From the NCBI RefSeq assembly GCF_900156205.1, contig NZ_FTNA01000006.1:62001-126000 (forward strand): DNA of 64,000 nt. Reading direction: 5' to 3'. Below are positions 51,766 to 64,000 of the stretch, in pieces (the first letter of the stretch is position 1; each line of letters opens with the position of its first letter). The position numbers and the translations under genes are program-made. The notes under the pieces are model-generated. The model was not told the DNA's origin. It was given only the letters and a program-made list of their open reading frames with translations, and did no database searches. Source of the DNA: Leptospira interrogans (lineage in GTDB: Bacteria > Spirochaetota > Leptospiria > Leptospirales > Leptospiraceae).

Positions 51766-52088
51766 TGGTTTTCCTTAATAATTAAATGTTCTATCTTTTG
51801 GATTTGTTCAGATTGTATATAATATTTTAAGAATATATCTACGTCTTCCTCGGTTTTTAAGGAAAACCATCTACCTTCCGGATAACTTACTTGAACGGGA
51901 CCTAACTCACATCGATCCAAACAACCCGCCCTTTGAATTCGAACTTTACCTTCGATCGAAAGATCCTTCATTTTTTTCTTGAGAGAAGCCAACAACTGAA
52001 TCGAGCCAGAACGACCACAAGAAACCCTCTCTCCTTCAGCCCTTACGTTTTCGCATACAAAAACGTGTTTGGTATAAAAGTTCGTCAT
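51762..52088 (-). CDS. Thioredoxin-like [2Fe-2S] ferredoxin
   Basis: This 108-residue protein has the four-Cys pattern of the thioredoxin-like [2Fe-2S] ferredoxins: VFVCEN near the N-terminus, VSCGRSGS, then AGCLDRCELGPV. The two Cys in CxxxC after AG and the GPVxVxYPEG segment fit the family. It probably donates electrons to a partner such as the MDR reductase whose gene overlaps its stop. The start ATG at 52088 has no strong ribosome-binding site in view. Confidence 0.88.
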   Translation of the reverse strand: MTNFYTKHVFVCENVRAEGERVSCGRSGSIQLLASLKKKMKDLSIEGKVRIQRAGCLDRCELGPVQVSYPEGRWFSLKTEEDVDIFLKYYIQSEQIQKIEHLIIKENQ

Positions 52089-52508
52089 TGAATCAAAACC
52101 TCGATTTTTTATTTTTAATAGGATCCAATTTCAGGACGATTTCGCAATCCGTTTCCATAAAAAGAACCATTCAAAAAACATCATACAGATATAATTAGGA
52201 ACAATTACAAAAAGTTTCTATTTTGAATTTAAATACTTTCCGAAAGATTTTGTAAGTCTTTTTTGAGAAACTTCTAATCAATTCTTTAACCAAAAAGGAT
52301 TATGATAGTAACTTGTCATTCTGAATAATTTTGATACGATTTGCTTCTTTTCAATACTTAGAAAAGATAAGCCCGTCTTTCAAAAAATTCCACAAACTCT
52401 TTTTCAAGAAACGTATTTTTTAGATCGAAAACGATTCCGTATTTACACCAAGATTTTTTCAGGAATTATAGACTTAAGTTTATGTTTCTTTTTTGGAGAT
52501 TGGAAAAA
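52089..52508. other. Intergenic region between divergent genes
   Basis: About 420 bp of AT-rich DNA between the ferredoxin operon and the lipoprotein at 52509. No repeat family or gene recognised. Promoters for both directions should lie here. GGAGA at about 52494-52498 is the ribosome-binding site for the rightward gene. Confidence 0.5.
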
Positions 52509-52976
52509 ATGAAAAAATTTTTAATCTTAATAATTAGTATTCTTACCTTTTTCTCGTCCTGTAAAAAACCCAACCCTGCTGTGACGGAACAGGAAAAGGA
52601 TATATTACAACAAATTCTTATGGAAAACGAATCCATTCATAAATTTTTAATGAAGGAAGAAGAAAAAATTCCAGATACGAATCAATTAATCGCTCATGTA
52701 GTAGAGCTCGTTTCTTTAAATGGGGGATTAAAATCTCAAGCCGAAAAAATGCAAAACTCCTTAAAAGATAAAGAAACACAAGACGTAGAAAAATTTTTCC
52801 AAGCCTATTCTTCTTTTTCTGAAAACCTCGCGGAAAGTCTAAAACTTGCAGGGGGAACAGGAGTTTTCAATCGTTTCTACTGCCCTATGGTAAATAAAAC
52901 TTGGGTAAGCCAAGGAACTAAAATTCGAAATCCTTATGCTCCCGAAATGAGAGATTGTGGGGACCTAGTACATTAA
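52509..52976 (+). CDS. Putative lipoprotein with Cys-containing C-terminal motif
   Basis: 155 residues from the ATG at 52509 (GGAGA upstream); an in-frame ATG at 52482 comes first but would spoil the signal peptide. The lipobox is FFSSC, with KKPN after it. The middle is helical and Gln/Glu/Lys-rich. The C-terminal end has FYCPMVNKTWVSQG then NPYAPEMRDCG, similar in layout to the end of DUF3347-type metal-related proteins: two Cys and a Met pair could bind a metal. It overlaps or abuts the following gene. Confidence 0.65.
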   Translation: MKKFLILIISILTFFSSCKKPNPAVTEQEKDILQQILMENESIHKFLMKEEEKIPDTNQLIAHVVELVSLNGGLKSQAEKMQNSLKDKETQDVEKFFQAYSSFSENLAESLKLAGGTGVFNRFYCPMVNKTWVSQGTKIRNPYAPEMRDCGDLVH

Positions 52977-52978
52977 AC

Positions 52979-53944
52979 GTGGAAGTTTGCCTGGATAAAG
53001 AAATTAAAACTCGCTGTAAAATCGGTGTCTCTCTTGGAGAGCCGTGCCCTGCCAATTGTAGACAAAATCTACTTCACAACGAATGGAGTTCTGAGATTAG
53101 AGAATCCTGTATCGCAGGTGAAAAAATGAACGCTTTTGCGGAAGGAAAAGCAGGAATTAATGTGGGAGCTTCTGCATTTTTACAGGCTCTCCCATTTGTT
53201 TTGGAAGAATTCATTTCCAAAGGGAGAGTTTATTTAGAAATTCTAATATATTTTCTTTCCATCATAGAACCTGAAAAAGTAAAAGAAGTTATAGATTCGT
53301 TCAGCAATAAATTACTCTATAAAATTATAATTTACGAATACAATATATACCAACAAACTGAAGACGAAAGGAAAAGTCTAAAAAAGAACGCTTCTTTTCT
53401 AGATTTAAGAGAAAATGCATATTGGGGCTCCTTATCACCCGAAAGAATATGCAGTTTTATAGCTTATTGTCTTAAAGAAGCAAAAGATCCTGAATTCGCT
53501 TCTCAATTTTTAACCGTCTTACCGTCAGAAGCAGTTTCCGATCTAAGAAATCTAGCGGGTTTAAACGTTGAAGAAGAAAAAGAACTCTATCTTTCTCTTA
53601 AAGATGGAATCTATGAACTACCGATTCAAATTCCTGGAATCTATCGGCATATTTTAAGTTTATTCGAAGACGATCCGGAAATTTTTTTGATCCTATCCAC
53701 TATGGAAGAACTAGTTTTGAGAAAACAACAAATCATAGAATCCTCGCATGCAATTCTTGAAAAATACAAATCGGGAAAACTCAATCATCAATCCTTGTTT
53801 GGAGATTTATCCGTTTTAGAACTCGAAATATCGATGGAGATTTTAGGGATTTTTGAAGAAAAAGAAATTTTGGGAAGATCAGAAAAAAACCTTATCAAAG
53901 AACTTCTTTTCAAACATAAACATCTTAAAAACGAAATTACTTAA
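52979..53944 (+). CDS. Hypothetical protein with N-terminal Cys cluster
   Basis: About 322 residues from a GTG at 52979, just after the stop of the previous gene; a TTG at 52955 would overlap it by 22 bp. The N-terminal 45 residues contain five Cys (VCLDKE, RCKIG, PCPANC, ESC), suggestive of a Zn or Fe-S site. The rest is predicted almost entirely helical, with HEAT-like or all-alpha character, ending in a basic tail. No family recognised and no signal peptide. The position right after the lipoprotein suggests a two-gene operon. Confidence 0.6.
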   Translation: MEVCLDKEIKTRCKIGVSLGEPCPANCRQNLLHNEWSSEIRESCIAGEKMNAFAEGKAGINVGASAFLQALPFVLEEFISKGRVYLEILIYFLSIIEPEKVKEVIDSFSNKLLYKIIIYEYNIYQQTEDERKSLKKNASFLDLRENAYWGSLSPERICSFIAYCLKEAKDPEFASQFLTVLPSEAVSDLRNLAGLNVEEEKELYLSLKDGIYELPIQIPGIYRHILSLFEDDPEIFLILSTMEELVLRKQQIIESSHAILEKYKSGKLNHQSLFGDLSVLELEISMEILGIFEEKEILGRSEKNLIKELLFKHKHLKNEIT

Positions 53945-53952
53945 GAATTCCT

Positions 53953-54735
53953 TTATATTTCAATCCACCCATCCAAATAGGGAACACAAGTTCCTCCAAT
54001 ACGAACTCTTTCTCCTAAATCTTCGCAAAAAAGTTTTCCACCTCGAGCAGAAGTTTGATATGCTTTCATTATTTTTTTACCCAAACGCTCAGACCAAAAT
54101 GGAATGAGAGTACAATGTGCAGAACCGGTTACCGGATCTTCATACAAACCCACAGACGGAGCAAAAAACCGAGACAAAAAATCGTAAGAATCGTTTCCCA
54201 CACAAGTAGCAATGATGCCTAATGTATTCAGTTCTCTAACTCCCTCCACAGAATATTCTAACTTTTTAAGTTGGTTTTCATTTTCATACAAGAGCATATA
54301 ATCTCTAGATTTAAAAACTTCTTTAGGAGAAATTGAAAATGAATTCAAAATCTCTTTTGGAGTTTCTACTTTTTCTGGTTTCCGAGAAGGAAAATCCAAA
54401 TAGAGAATATTTTCTTTTTTAAATACGTTTAATTCCCCAGATAAGGATTGAAAATTTAACTTGTCTCCTATCACTTCACCTTCTCGAAAAAGATGATAGG
54501 CTGCAGCCAAAGTAGCATGACCACAAAGATCCACTTCGCGTAAAGGCGTAAACCACCGAATCCGATACGATTCTCCTTCAAGCACAAAAAAGGCGGTTTC
54601 ACTCAGATTGTTTTCCGACGCAATCTTTTGCATCCATTCGTCGGAGATCCATTCTTGTAATGGACAAACGGCGGCTGGATTTCCTTGAAAAACTTTTTCC
54701 GCAAACGAGTCAATTTGTAACATTCTAAGTTTCAT
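53953..54735 (-). CDS. PhzF family isomerase/epimerase-like protein
   Basis: 260 residues from the ATG at 54735; an in-frame ATG at 54777 would add 14 residues. The PhzF signature is clear: QIDSFAEKVFQGNPAAVCPL at the N-terminus, NLSETAFF with the catalytic Glu, LCGHATLA and later YEDPVTGSAHC. PhzF-like enzymes have a diaminopimelate-epimerase fold and catalyse isomerisations; the physiological substrate of most members is not known. Cytosolic. It converges on the gene at 52979 with 8 bp between stops. Confidence 0.92.
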   Translation of the reverse strand: MKLRMLQIDSFAEKVFQGNPAAVCPLQEWISDEWMQKIASENNLSETAFFVLEGESYRIRWFTPLREVDLCGHATLAAAYHLFREGEVIGDKLNFQSLSGELNVFKKENILYLDFPSRKPEKVETPKEILNSFSISPKEVFKSRDYMLLYENENQLKKLEYSVEGVRELNTLGIIATCVGNDSYDFLSRFFAPSVGLYEDPVTGSAHCTLIPFWSERLGKKIMKAYQTSARGGKLFCEDLGERVRIGGTCVPYLDGWIEI

Positions 54736-55787
54736 AAAGATGGCTTTGGAACACTCCCATTGTAAGATTGATTTCAAAAAGAATTACCCAAAATTTAATG
54801 GAAATCCATTTTGCAAGTTTTTAACAAAAAACGTGAAGTAATGGCTCCCATAAAAACCGTTTCCTTCGGTAATTTACGCACTTCAAACGGTTCTTTACGT
54901 TGTTAGATTTTGTATGAGTTCTCGCAGAAATTGTAGGATTTAAAGTTTTTTACTCATAGCTACATAATAAAGCATCTATATCTATCTAACGCGAGTTTGG
55001 CGGTTGAAAAAATTTTTTAGAGTAGTTCCTACAATTTTAGAATTTGTTCATAAATTCCGGGCATGTCAGCAGCACTTCCACAGAAACCGTTGTTTAGAAA
55101 CCAGTTTATCATTTTGTAATTATCTTTTTTAAAATTTGATCTTTGTAGTAGTTCCCACGTTTTAAGGATTGTTTTGGATGATCCATATATGATTTCTCAA
55201 ACCCAGACAAGTGGGAATTGTATAAATTCTAAATGGAAATGAGTGGTAGTTCCCACATTTTAGAAATAGATCTGTAAAATTCAGATCCCAACTTTTTTCA
55301 GAAAAATGAATTCTTTACGTCGAACTCACATTACGTAATAGTTTACACTTTAACCATGTGAATTCAGAGAAAGGAAATCTGAGCCAACAAAAAACTCAGG
55401 TGCAACTACTACCTGAACTCAATGCATCGGATCGCTCTGCAGGTCGTTCGATAGATCGCGTTTGAAACTCAACACAACACTCTATGGATCGCGTTGTAGG
55501 AACTAAGTTTCATAGAGGACTTGTCGTAATTCCGACCAGATTAATCTTGAGATACAACACTTGTGGGGTTGGTTATTGGCTTCTTATTGGGTCGCTTTTA
55601 GAGCATTCGACAAATCGCGTTCTATAATAAATTGAAACTACAAATAATATGATGTATAATGTTTCTTTTATGCAATTTATTAACCAGAGCTGAGAGCCAG
55701 GTCCCACATTTCATTTAAACTTGTTTTTATAATCAGTTAGCAGGATTCGTCCAAAGCCAAATTCTATTCAATAACTTTGGAACAAAC
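54736..55787. other. 1-kb repeat mosaic before purF
   Basis: It holds family-C ends (near 54950), two family-F copies (about 54985-55080 and 55140-55350), hairpin-unit sequences with a degraded copy at 55474-55497 and the CTTGTGGGGTTGGTTATTGG box (about 55560), and a family-G element in reverse orientation (about 55610-55760). No gene. The stretch should end the purF transcript. Confidence 0.6.
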
Positions 55788-58468
<2,681 letters not shown>

Positions 58469-58499
58469 ATAAATTCTAATATTTGAATATACCTTAAGA

Positions 58500-59171
58500 A
58501 TGCGATTGGACTTTCAATCACTCAAAGAACGCCTTATAATCCCTCAGGAAAATTTTATAGGAATTCCAATTCCACCTATCGGACAAGAAAAATCCAGAGC
58601 TTCGTCAGTCATTCTTTCCATTTATGAAGAATCAGATCGCAGTCAAGGAATCATACTTCAAAAAAGGAATTCCAATCTAAAAACACATCCAGGACAAATT
58701 TCTTTTCCAGGAGGAGCCTATTCTCCAAAAGATAAAAATCTTTTAAATACCGCACTTAGGGAATGGGAAGAAGAGATGGGTGAATCTAGTTCCTTTCTAG
58801 AGGTTTTAGGAGAATATAATGGAATTTTTACTTTTACTGGGTTTCATATTTCCCCGTTTATTGCGCATTACAAAGGATCCTTTCTATTTAATACAAACCC
58901 GGAAGAAGTAGAACGTTTTATTCTTTTGGATCTGAACCTTCTGGAAAGTTCTCCGTTTTATTCGATTCGAATTCGAAGGTCCGGTGCAAATGAAATAGAA
59001 ATTTATTATTTTGATTTAAAAGAAGGGTTACTTTGGGGAGCCACCGGAAGAATCATCGTAAATTTTCTGAGAGAACACGCGAACTTTAACAGGGAACCTA
59101 TTTTTGTAGAACCAAATTTAAGCAGCCCGCCCTTTTTCGATCCCTCTCGTAAATTTTCAAAAAAGAATTAA
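58500..59171 (+). CDS. Nudix hydrolase, CoA pyrophosphatase type
   Basis: 223 residues. The Nudix box is recognisable: G at SFPGGAY, then D in place of the usual first Glu, and ALREWEEEMG with the catalytic REx2EE core. The preceding HPGQISFPGG is typical of the CoA pyrophosphatase (NudL) clade, which cleaves CoA and related nucleotides. The Asp substitution is conservative and found in some family members. It follows ribonuclease D by 31 bp on the same strand. A family-B repeat begins right at its stop codon. Confidence 0.88.
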   Translation: MRLDFQSLKERLIIPQENFIGIPIPPIGQEKSRASSVILSIYEESDRSQGIILQKRNSNLKTHPGQISFPGGAYSPKDKNLLNTALREWEEEMGESSSFLEVLGEYNGIFTFTGFHISPFIAHYKGSFLFNTNPEEVERFILLDLNLLESSPFYSIRIRRSGANEIEIYYFDLKEGLLWGATGRIIVNFLREHANFNREPIFVEPNLSSPPFFDPSRKFSKKN

Positions 59172-59354
59172 GAGTTTGTACCAAAACCTCAAAAAACCTA
59201 GAGGATCATACTTTAGAAATTTCTAATAAACTACTGAAGTTGCCACAAAAACTGTCAAATTCATATGATCGTATTTTTTAGAAATGATTACGGCATTCCT
59301 ACCGTTTTTAGTAAAAGTTCTTACAATTCTAATCATGTAAGAATGATTGCATTT

Positions 59355-59515
<161 letters not shown>

Positions 59516-59524
59516 ATTTACTTT

Positions 59525-59700
59525 AGAACTTGTCCCAAAACCTTAAATAATTTACATGATAGTTCTTTAGAAATTTTTAATAAAACACAATGGTTCCTAC
59601 AAAAACCGTTACATTTGGTAATTTGCGAACTTTCAAGCAATTCTAATATTGTTAAATTTTTGTGTGAGTTCCCACATCTTGAGGTTTTGGGACAAGTTCT
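59525..59700. repeat. Family B element
   Basis: It begins AGAACTTGTCCCAAAACC and ends GGTTTTGGGACAAGTTCT: an 18-bp perfect inverted repeat, the best pair of ends in the window. The centre has a GAGTTCCCACATC core. Confidence 0.85.
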
Positions 59701-59933
59701 TAGTTATTTGCGAATTTTCCAGTAACTTCCAATCAGCAAATCTTTCAGTTTTTGGACGGTTCTAAGATAACGTAAGTTTAATGTAAAATTACTTACTCGT
59801 ACGTATAAAAGTAGTGCCAAAAGTTAACGATCGATTTTACCAAAGATATAGAAGCTTTTAAAAAATTATATTTAACACGTGTTTGTTGGCTTTTTGAAGG
59901 AGTGAGATCCCACATTTTAAGTTTTGAAACAAG

Positions 59934-60028
59934 TTACTAATCTCTATAAAAATAAGTACCGTTAATTCTATCACAAAACGCTGATTCTATGTAAAATATT
60001 AGGTACTTTATTATATAGTTATGAGTAG
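59934..60028. repeat. Family C element
   Basis: It begins TTACTAATCTCTATAAAAAT and ends TTTATTATATAGTTATGAGTA, with the centre ACGCTGATTCTATGTAAAAT. A well-preserved copy. Confidence 0.75.
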
Positions 60029-60899
60029 TATCAGTATTATCTTTATAAGTCCGAGTAAGTGGTTGGCTCTAAAACAGGAAAAATGTAGGAACTATTACAA
60101 AAATTTTCTAGAACTTATTACAAAATCTTAGAATAAATCACTTTTGAATCTTTAATCCAATATGGTGTTCTCACAAGAACCGTCGTATGATGATTTCCTA
60201 TTTAACGTAAACTTCAGCCATGATTCATTTTTTTGAAAAAAGTTGGGATCCGGACTTTACAGATCGATTCCTAAAATGTGGGAACTACCACAAATCATGA
60301 TTTTACAAACAAATTCTAAAACCGTAAGGAACTCATACCTTTAGAAAATTCTTTCTCTGAACTCACGTTATTTAATGGAATAAAATTTTAAAAACCCGTA
60401 AACTCATAGAAATAAGACATAATTTATATGAGTTCCTACAAATTTTGTTTCTTTCAGCCAATTAGTAATTTTGCATAAATACGTTTTTGAAAGTTCCAGT
60501 TTTAAGACAAACCCCATTTAAAGAGGGAGTTTTAGACAATCTATTGTATAACTTTCAGTAGTCTATTTTCCTTAAGGTTTTGAAATAAACGCTTAAAAGT
60601 ATTTTTTTCTTCATCTAGTATGCGCCGTAGAAATTGTGGATAAAATGACTCTTGAAAAATTTACTATCTGTCGATCATTTTAATAAGACATAAAATTGGT
60701 CAATCCAATAGAAAATCATCCGATTTTATGTTAAATGAAATAGAAGTAACTTTGAATCGTTTTCAAAAAACTGATCCGAAAATCCTATAATATAGGAACT
60801 CACACATAAAATGAAATTGTGAATCGTCAAATTTCTGGATAAGTTTTAATAGAAAATTATATTTTTCTAATATTGCAATTATAAAGGAAGTAAAAAACA

Positions 60900-61069
<170 letters not shown>

Positions 61070-61073
<4 letters not shown>

Positions 61074-61464
61074 ACCCAGAAGAAAAAGCTAAACTCTTAG
61101 AAACACTGGATTTGATTCTGAAACATCTTCAGAGTCAAAGTTCCAATTCCGGATCCGATTATAAAGTAGTTCTCTACTTAGTTCCTATTTTTGGAATCGT
61201 ATTCGGATCTGCCTTATTATTTTTTGTTTTTTATTGGTGGTATAGACAAAGAATCGAAATTATCAAAGCAGGACTTTATAAAAAAGAAACTTTCGATCTT
61301 AGAACTTATTCTTTCTTTTTAGGTTTGATTCTTACCTTTGTAGGAATCGCGCTTTCCATCGGATTCATTTCTGTTTTAGGACAATCGCTTGCAATGCTCG
61401 GCGGACTTGTCCCACTAGGAACCGGTCTGGGATTACTCTGTTATTATAAATTTTCCCAGTCCTG

Positions 61465-61465
<1 letters not shown>
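61070..61465 (+). CDS. Small membrane protein of the sigma operon (DUF6249-like)
   Basis: This 131-residue protein has an N-terminal soluble helix of about 30 residues, then three membrane segments (VVLYLVPIFGIVFGSALL, the SFFLGLILTFVGIALSI region, and the Gly/Leu-rich end ML GGLVPLGTG). Between the first two is a basic cytoplasmic loop with RQRIEIIKAGLYKKE. This layout fits DUF6249-type proteins, commonly encoded near ECF sigma factors. Its stop overlaps the sigma factor ATG (TGATG). Probably involved in membrane signalling to the sigma factor. Confidence 0.7.
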
Positions 61466-62026
<561 letters not shown>

Positions 62027-62043
<17 letters not shown>

Positions 62044-62398
62044 TTTCGTTCCGGCGGAACTCGAGGAAAAACTTCACTTTTTCGAAGACGAAACTCTAAA
62101 TTCTCAAACAAATACGCCTGTTCCACCGGACTTAAAACGCAGAGTGATGTTACACATCGTTCCAGTGCGTCATATTAAAATTATATTATCCGGTTTATTC
62201 CTTCTCGGATTTTCTCCTCTATCCGTTTTATTTTTTCTAGATCTTGAATTTTTAATACAGACCGGTATGCTCGCTTTTATTTTAATCACGAGTAGTATTC
62301 TCTTTTGTGTTTTCGCAATTTTAACGGGAATCTATCTTGTCCATTATAGAAATCCATATACCAAAGAATGGAAAAATAAATTAGGCTTTTTTGAATGA
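62027..62398 (+). CDS. Membrane protein, candidate anti-sigma factor
   Basis: This 123-residue protein has an acidic N-terminal domain of about 45 residues (FVPAELEEKLHFFEDE) followed by three hydrophobic segments (from HIKIILSGLFLLGFSPLSV on). Soluble head plus membrane part, starting inside the end of the ECF sigma gene, is the usual position of an anti-sigma factor. I do not see the His/Cys ZAS motif, so the call rests on position and topology. It ends in an ATGA overlap with the next gene. Confidence 0.65.
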
Positions 62399-62841
62399 AT
62401 CCAGTTAATTTTAGAGTTTCTCTTATTTCCTTTTTAATTTTTTTCGCTTTAATTCCAACAAACAACGCTTTTGCGGATACAACTTCAAAACCCACAATGA
62501 GTGCGAAAGAATTTCTCAATTCTGACCTTGATCGGATTTTTCCTTTCCTACAAAAAATGAAAAAAGAGGAAGCTGTAGTCTTAATCAGTCAAATCCGAGA
62601 AGAATCTAAAAAAGAATGGCCTAAGGCGGACAACTTCTACTTTCTAATTTCTCATTTGGAAAGTATTAAAGCGATCGAAGAAGAACACGAAAGATTAAAG
62701 AGTTTAAATGAAGTTTATTTAATAGGTGCTCTATTACTTGGTGGATTTTTGGTTTTTTCCATTTTTCGTCAACGTACTCTAATTCGAAAAATCAACGCTC
62801 AGTTAGATGATAAAGATTTTCACAAAACTGAAAATGGATAA
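62395..62841 (+). CDS. Signal-peptide membrane protein ending the sigma operon
   Basis: This 148-residue protein has a signal peptide ending near AFA-DT, a periplasmic helical domain (residues about 30-100, with SAKEFLNSDLDRIFPFLQKM and EEEHERLKSLNEVY), then one membrane helix and a basic cytoplasmic tail of about 25 residues (FRQRTLIRKINAQLDDKD). The periplasmic coiled helix region looks like a sensor or protein-binding part. It starts with an ATGA overlap. It may sense envelope stress for the operon's anti-sigma factor. Function inferred only from position. Confidence 0.65.
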   Translation: MNPVNFRVSLISFLIFFALIPTNNAFADTTSKPTMSAKEFLNSDLDRIFPFLQKMKKEEAVVLISQIREESKKEWPKADNFYFLISHLESIKAIEEEHERLKSLNEVYLIGALLLGGFLVFSIFRQRTLIRKINAQLDDKDFHKTENG

Positions 62842-62976
62842 TCGACTAAACTCTACAAGTAATTTTCATCTTTATTTGGTTATAGGGAACTTTTATAAAT
62901 TTAAGAAGAATGATCGTCTTCAAATTCTTATATAAAATCCCGTTTTATAGCTTTCACAAAAATTTAAAATCTATTT

Positions 62977-63078
62977 TAGAATTGTTGAAAAATTAATTCT
63001 CCATCTGTTTCTATTTTATGAAACGGGCAATTAAAGCAGTTTTGTTAATCGGAACTAGGAAATTTTTCAACAACTCTT
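62977..63078. repeat. Family A element
   Basis: It begins TAGAATTGTTGAAAAATTAA and ends TTTTTCAACAACTCTT. Full length, in the same orientation as 99-201 and 2742-2844. Confidence 0.8.
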
Positions 63079-63412
63079 TTATAAAGGTTTCCTATAGTTA
63101 ACGTGAATTTGGCGTAAGGATGTTTTATAAAAACCTGATTTTTCCATAAAAAATAAATGTGAGACTCCCCGACTCGAATTACAAAAAATGAATGTTAAAA
63201 ATCTGTAATGTGCCTTAATCTGTGGGAACTATTATAAATTTATATTTTAACGTGAGTTGGTGGAAAGATCCACGATTCATTTTTCTGAAAAAAATTGGGG
63301 TCTGGACTTTACAAATCAATTCCTAAAATGTAGAAACTACCACAATCTATAAAATAGAAGTTTATAACAATTGAATCTATCATATTCAAATTGTGAGAAC
63401 TCACACAAAATC

Positions 63413-63526
63413 TTGAAGAAGCCCAAGCGCTTTATAGAAGAATGGAGAATCTTCTACAATTCAGAAAGACTGCATAGTTCACTCGGAGGTCTAACTCCAG
63501 AGGAATATTTAAGACGTTTTGCTTGA
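63413..63526 (+). pseudogene. IS3-family transposase C-terminal fragment
   Basis: About 37 codons remain, ending at TGA 63524-63526. The translated end KRFIEEWRIFYNSERLHSSL then GGLTPEEYLRRFA is the typical C-terminus of the IS3-family integrase domain (WRxxYNxxRxHSSLxxxTPxEY). The 5' part is missing and replaced by repeat sequence (TTGTGAGAACTCACACAAAA). It is related in type to the IS3-like elements known from Leptospira. It is a relic with no function of its own. Confidence 0.75.
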
Positions 63527-63759
63527 ATGGATTTTCTACACATTACACTGGTACTAAAAACGGAGCACGTCAGCCGCAAAACAGAGGTTTTGTGTAAAAA
63601 TCGGATTAGACGATGATTCTTTTGTCTCTCAAAATAGTATCACAATTTTCAAAGTTTAACTAGTCAATCTACGATTTGTGAGAGTTCCCACATTTATTTT
63701 TTTACGAAAAAATTGACTTATGATAAAACGAATTTTCTTACCTTCCTGCTCACATTGTA

Positions 63760-63845
63760 TTAGGACTATAAAGCATATAATATTTTGTTATAAAATAAGG
63801 TTTTGCGATAAAAATCTAAGACTCTCAACTTTATAGAGATCAGTA
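63760..63845. repeat. Family C element, diverged
   Basis: It runs from TTAGGACTATAAAGCATATA to TTTATAGAGATCAGTA. It is shorter than the reference copy at 15675-15769. Confidence 0.55.
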
Positions 63846-64000
63846 TTTTTAAATTTCTGAAAGTATTGTGATTCGGTGTGGTGTAATGTTACAATACGAC
63901 TTTTGATTGTGAAAGTTATAAAATCAATGATTCTTGAAAGAGAATTTTCTCTGCATTGCGAATTTGGAAACTACTGCAAAATTAGAAGCCTTTTTCTGTA

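Larger units (their letters stand above)
62842..64000. other. Repeat mosaic with a transposase remnant
   Basis: Family-H-like sequence (about 62885-62970), a family-A element (62977-63078), family-F copies (about 63092-63350), an IS3-type transposase end (63413-63526) and a family-C element (63760-63845). The rest is AT-rich. The window ends inside this stretch. Confidence 0.6.

Overview
The window looks like chromosome from a low-GC pathogenic Leptospira (L. interrogans / kirschneri / noguchii type). The evidence is the strongly AT-rich intergenic DNA, many spirochaete-style lipoproteins with relaxed lipoboxes, a DUF1554 lipoprotein (a family best known from Leptospira), frequent TTG starts, a MurA with Asp in place of the catalytic Cys, an eukaryotic-type NADP-isocitrate dehydrogenase and an IS3-type transposase remnant. 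Species assignment is inference, since no sequence search was possible.

Layout. 0.5-4 kb: two exported proteins and a small signal-peptide ORF ended by a repeat, then a gamma-carbonic-anhydrase-fold protein. 4.7-10.7 kb (minus strand): queE, a SNF2/RapA-like helicase and pheT. 11-16.6 kb: lipid A-type acyltransferase, inorganic pyrophosphatase, organophosphate-type MFS transporter, an interrupted Imm11/DUF1629 gene and a DUF3052/YdeI-like protein. 18.8-28.9 kb: alginate-export-type outer-membrane protein, DEAD-box RNA helicase, SUMF1-fold protein, SDR, DUF2889-like protein, tRNA-Thr(CGU), AEC transporter and ankyrin-repeat protein. 30-39.7 kb: LOG protein, outer-membrane protein, DUF6580-like membrane protein, the mazG / unknown / double-receiver cluster, icd and unknown genes. 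40-47.7 kb: a two-domain DUF1554 lipoprotein, an orphan Imm26-like gene, lnt, murA, a polyferredoxin and a Cys-rich repeat protein. 48.9-54.7 kb: small lipoproteins, a [2Fe-2S] ferredoxin / MDR reductase / LEA-type lipoprotein operon, a lipoprotein pair and a PhzF protein. 55.8-59.2 kb: purF diverging from ribonuclease D, then a Nudix CoA pyrophosphatase. 60.9-62.8 kb: a five-gene overlapping operon around an ECF sigma factor. 63.4 kb: IS3 transposase fragment.

How the genes work together. Most are housekeeping: translation and tRNA modification (pheT, queE), purines (purF), carbon metabolism (icd, ppa), envelope building (murA, lnt, acyltransferase) and nucleotide hygiene (mazG, Nudix). These are mixed with surface lipoproteins and signalling genes (ECF operon, double receiver). 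I see no phage, CRISPR array or complete transposon.

The striking part is the intergenic DNA. Nearly every gap over 300 bp is a mosaic of short dispersed elements with terminal inverted repeats: families A (~103 bp, TA-bounded), B (~175 bp), C (~92 bp), F, G and H as named in the entries. Two element types show compensatory changes in hairpin stems between copies, namely short hairpin units with a conserved loop and the ~60-nt stem of family G. That pattern suggests their structure matters. This is the best candidate for something undescribed here.
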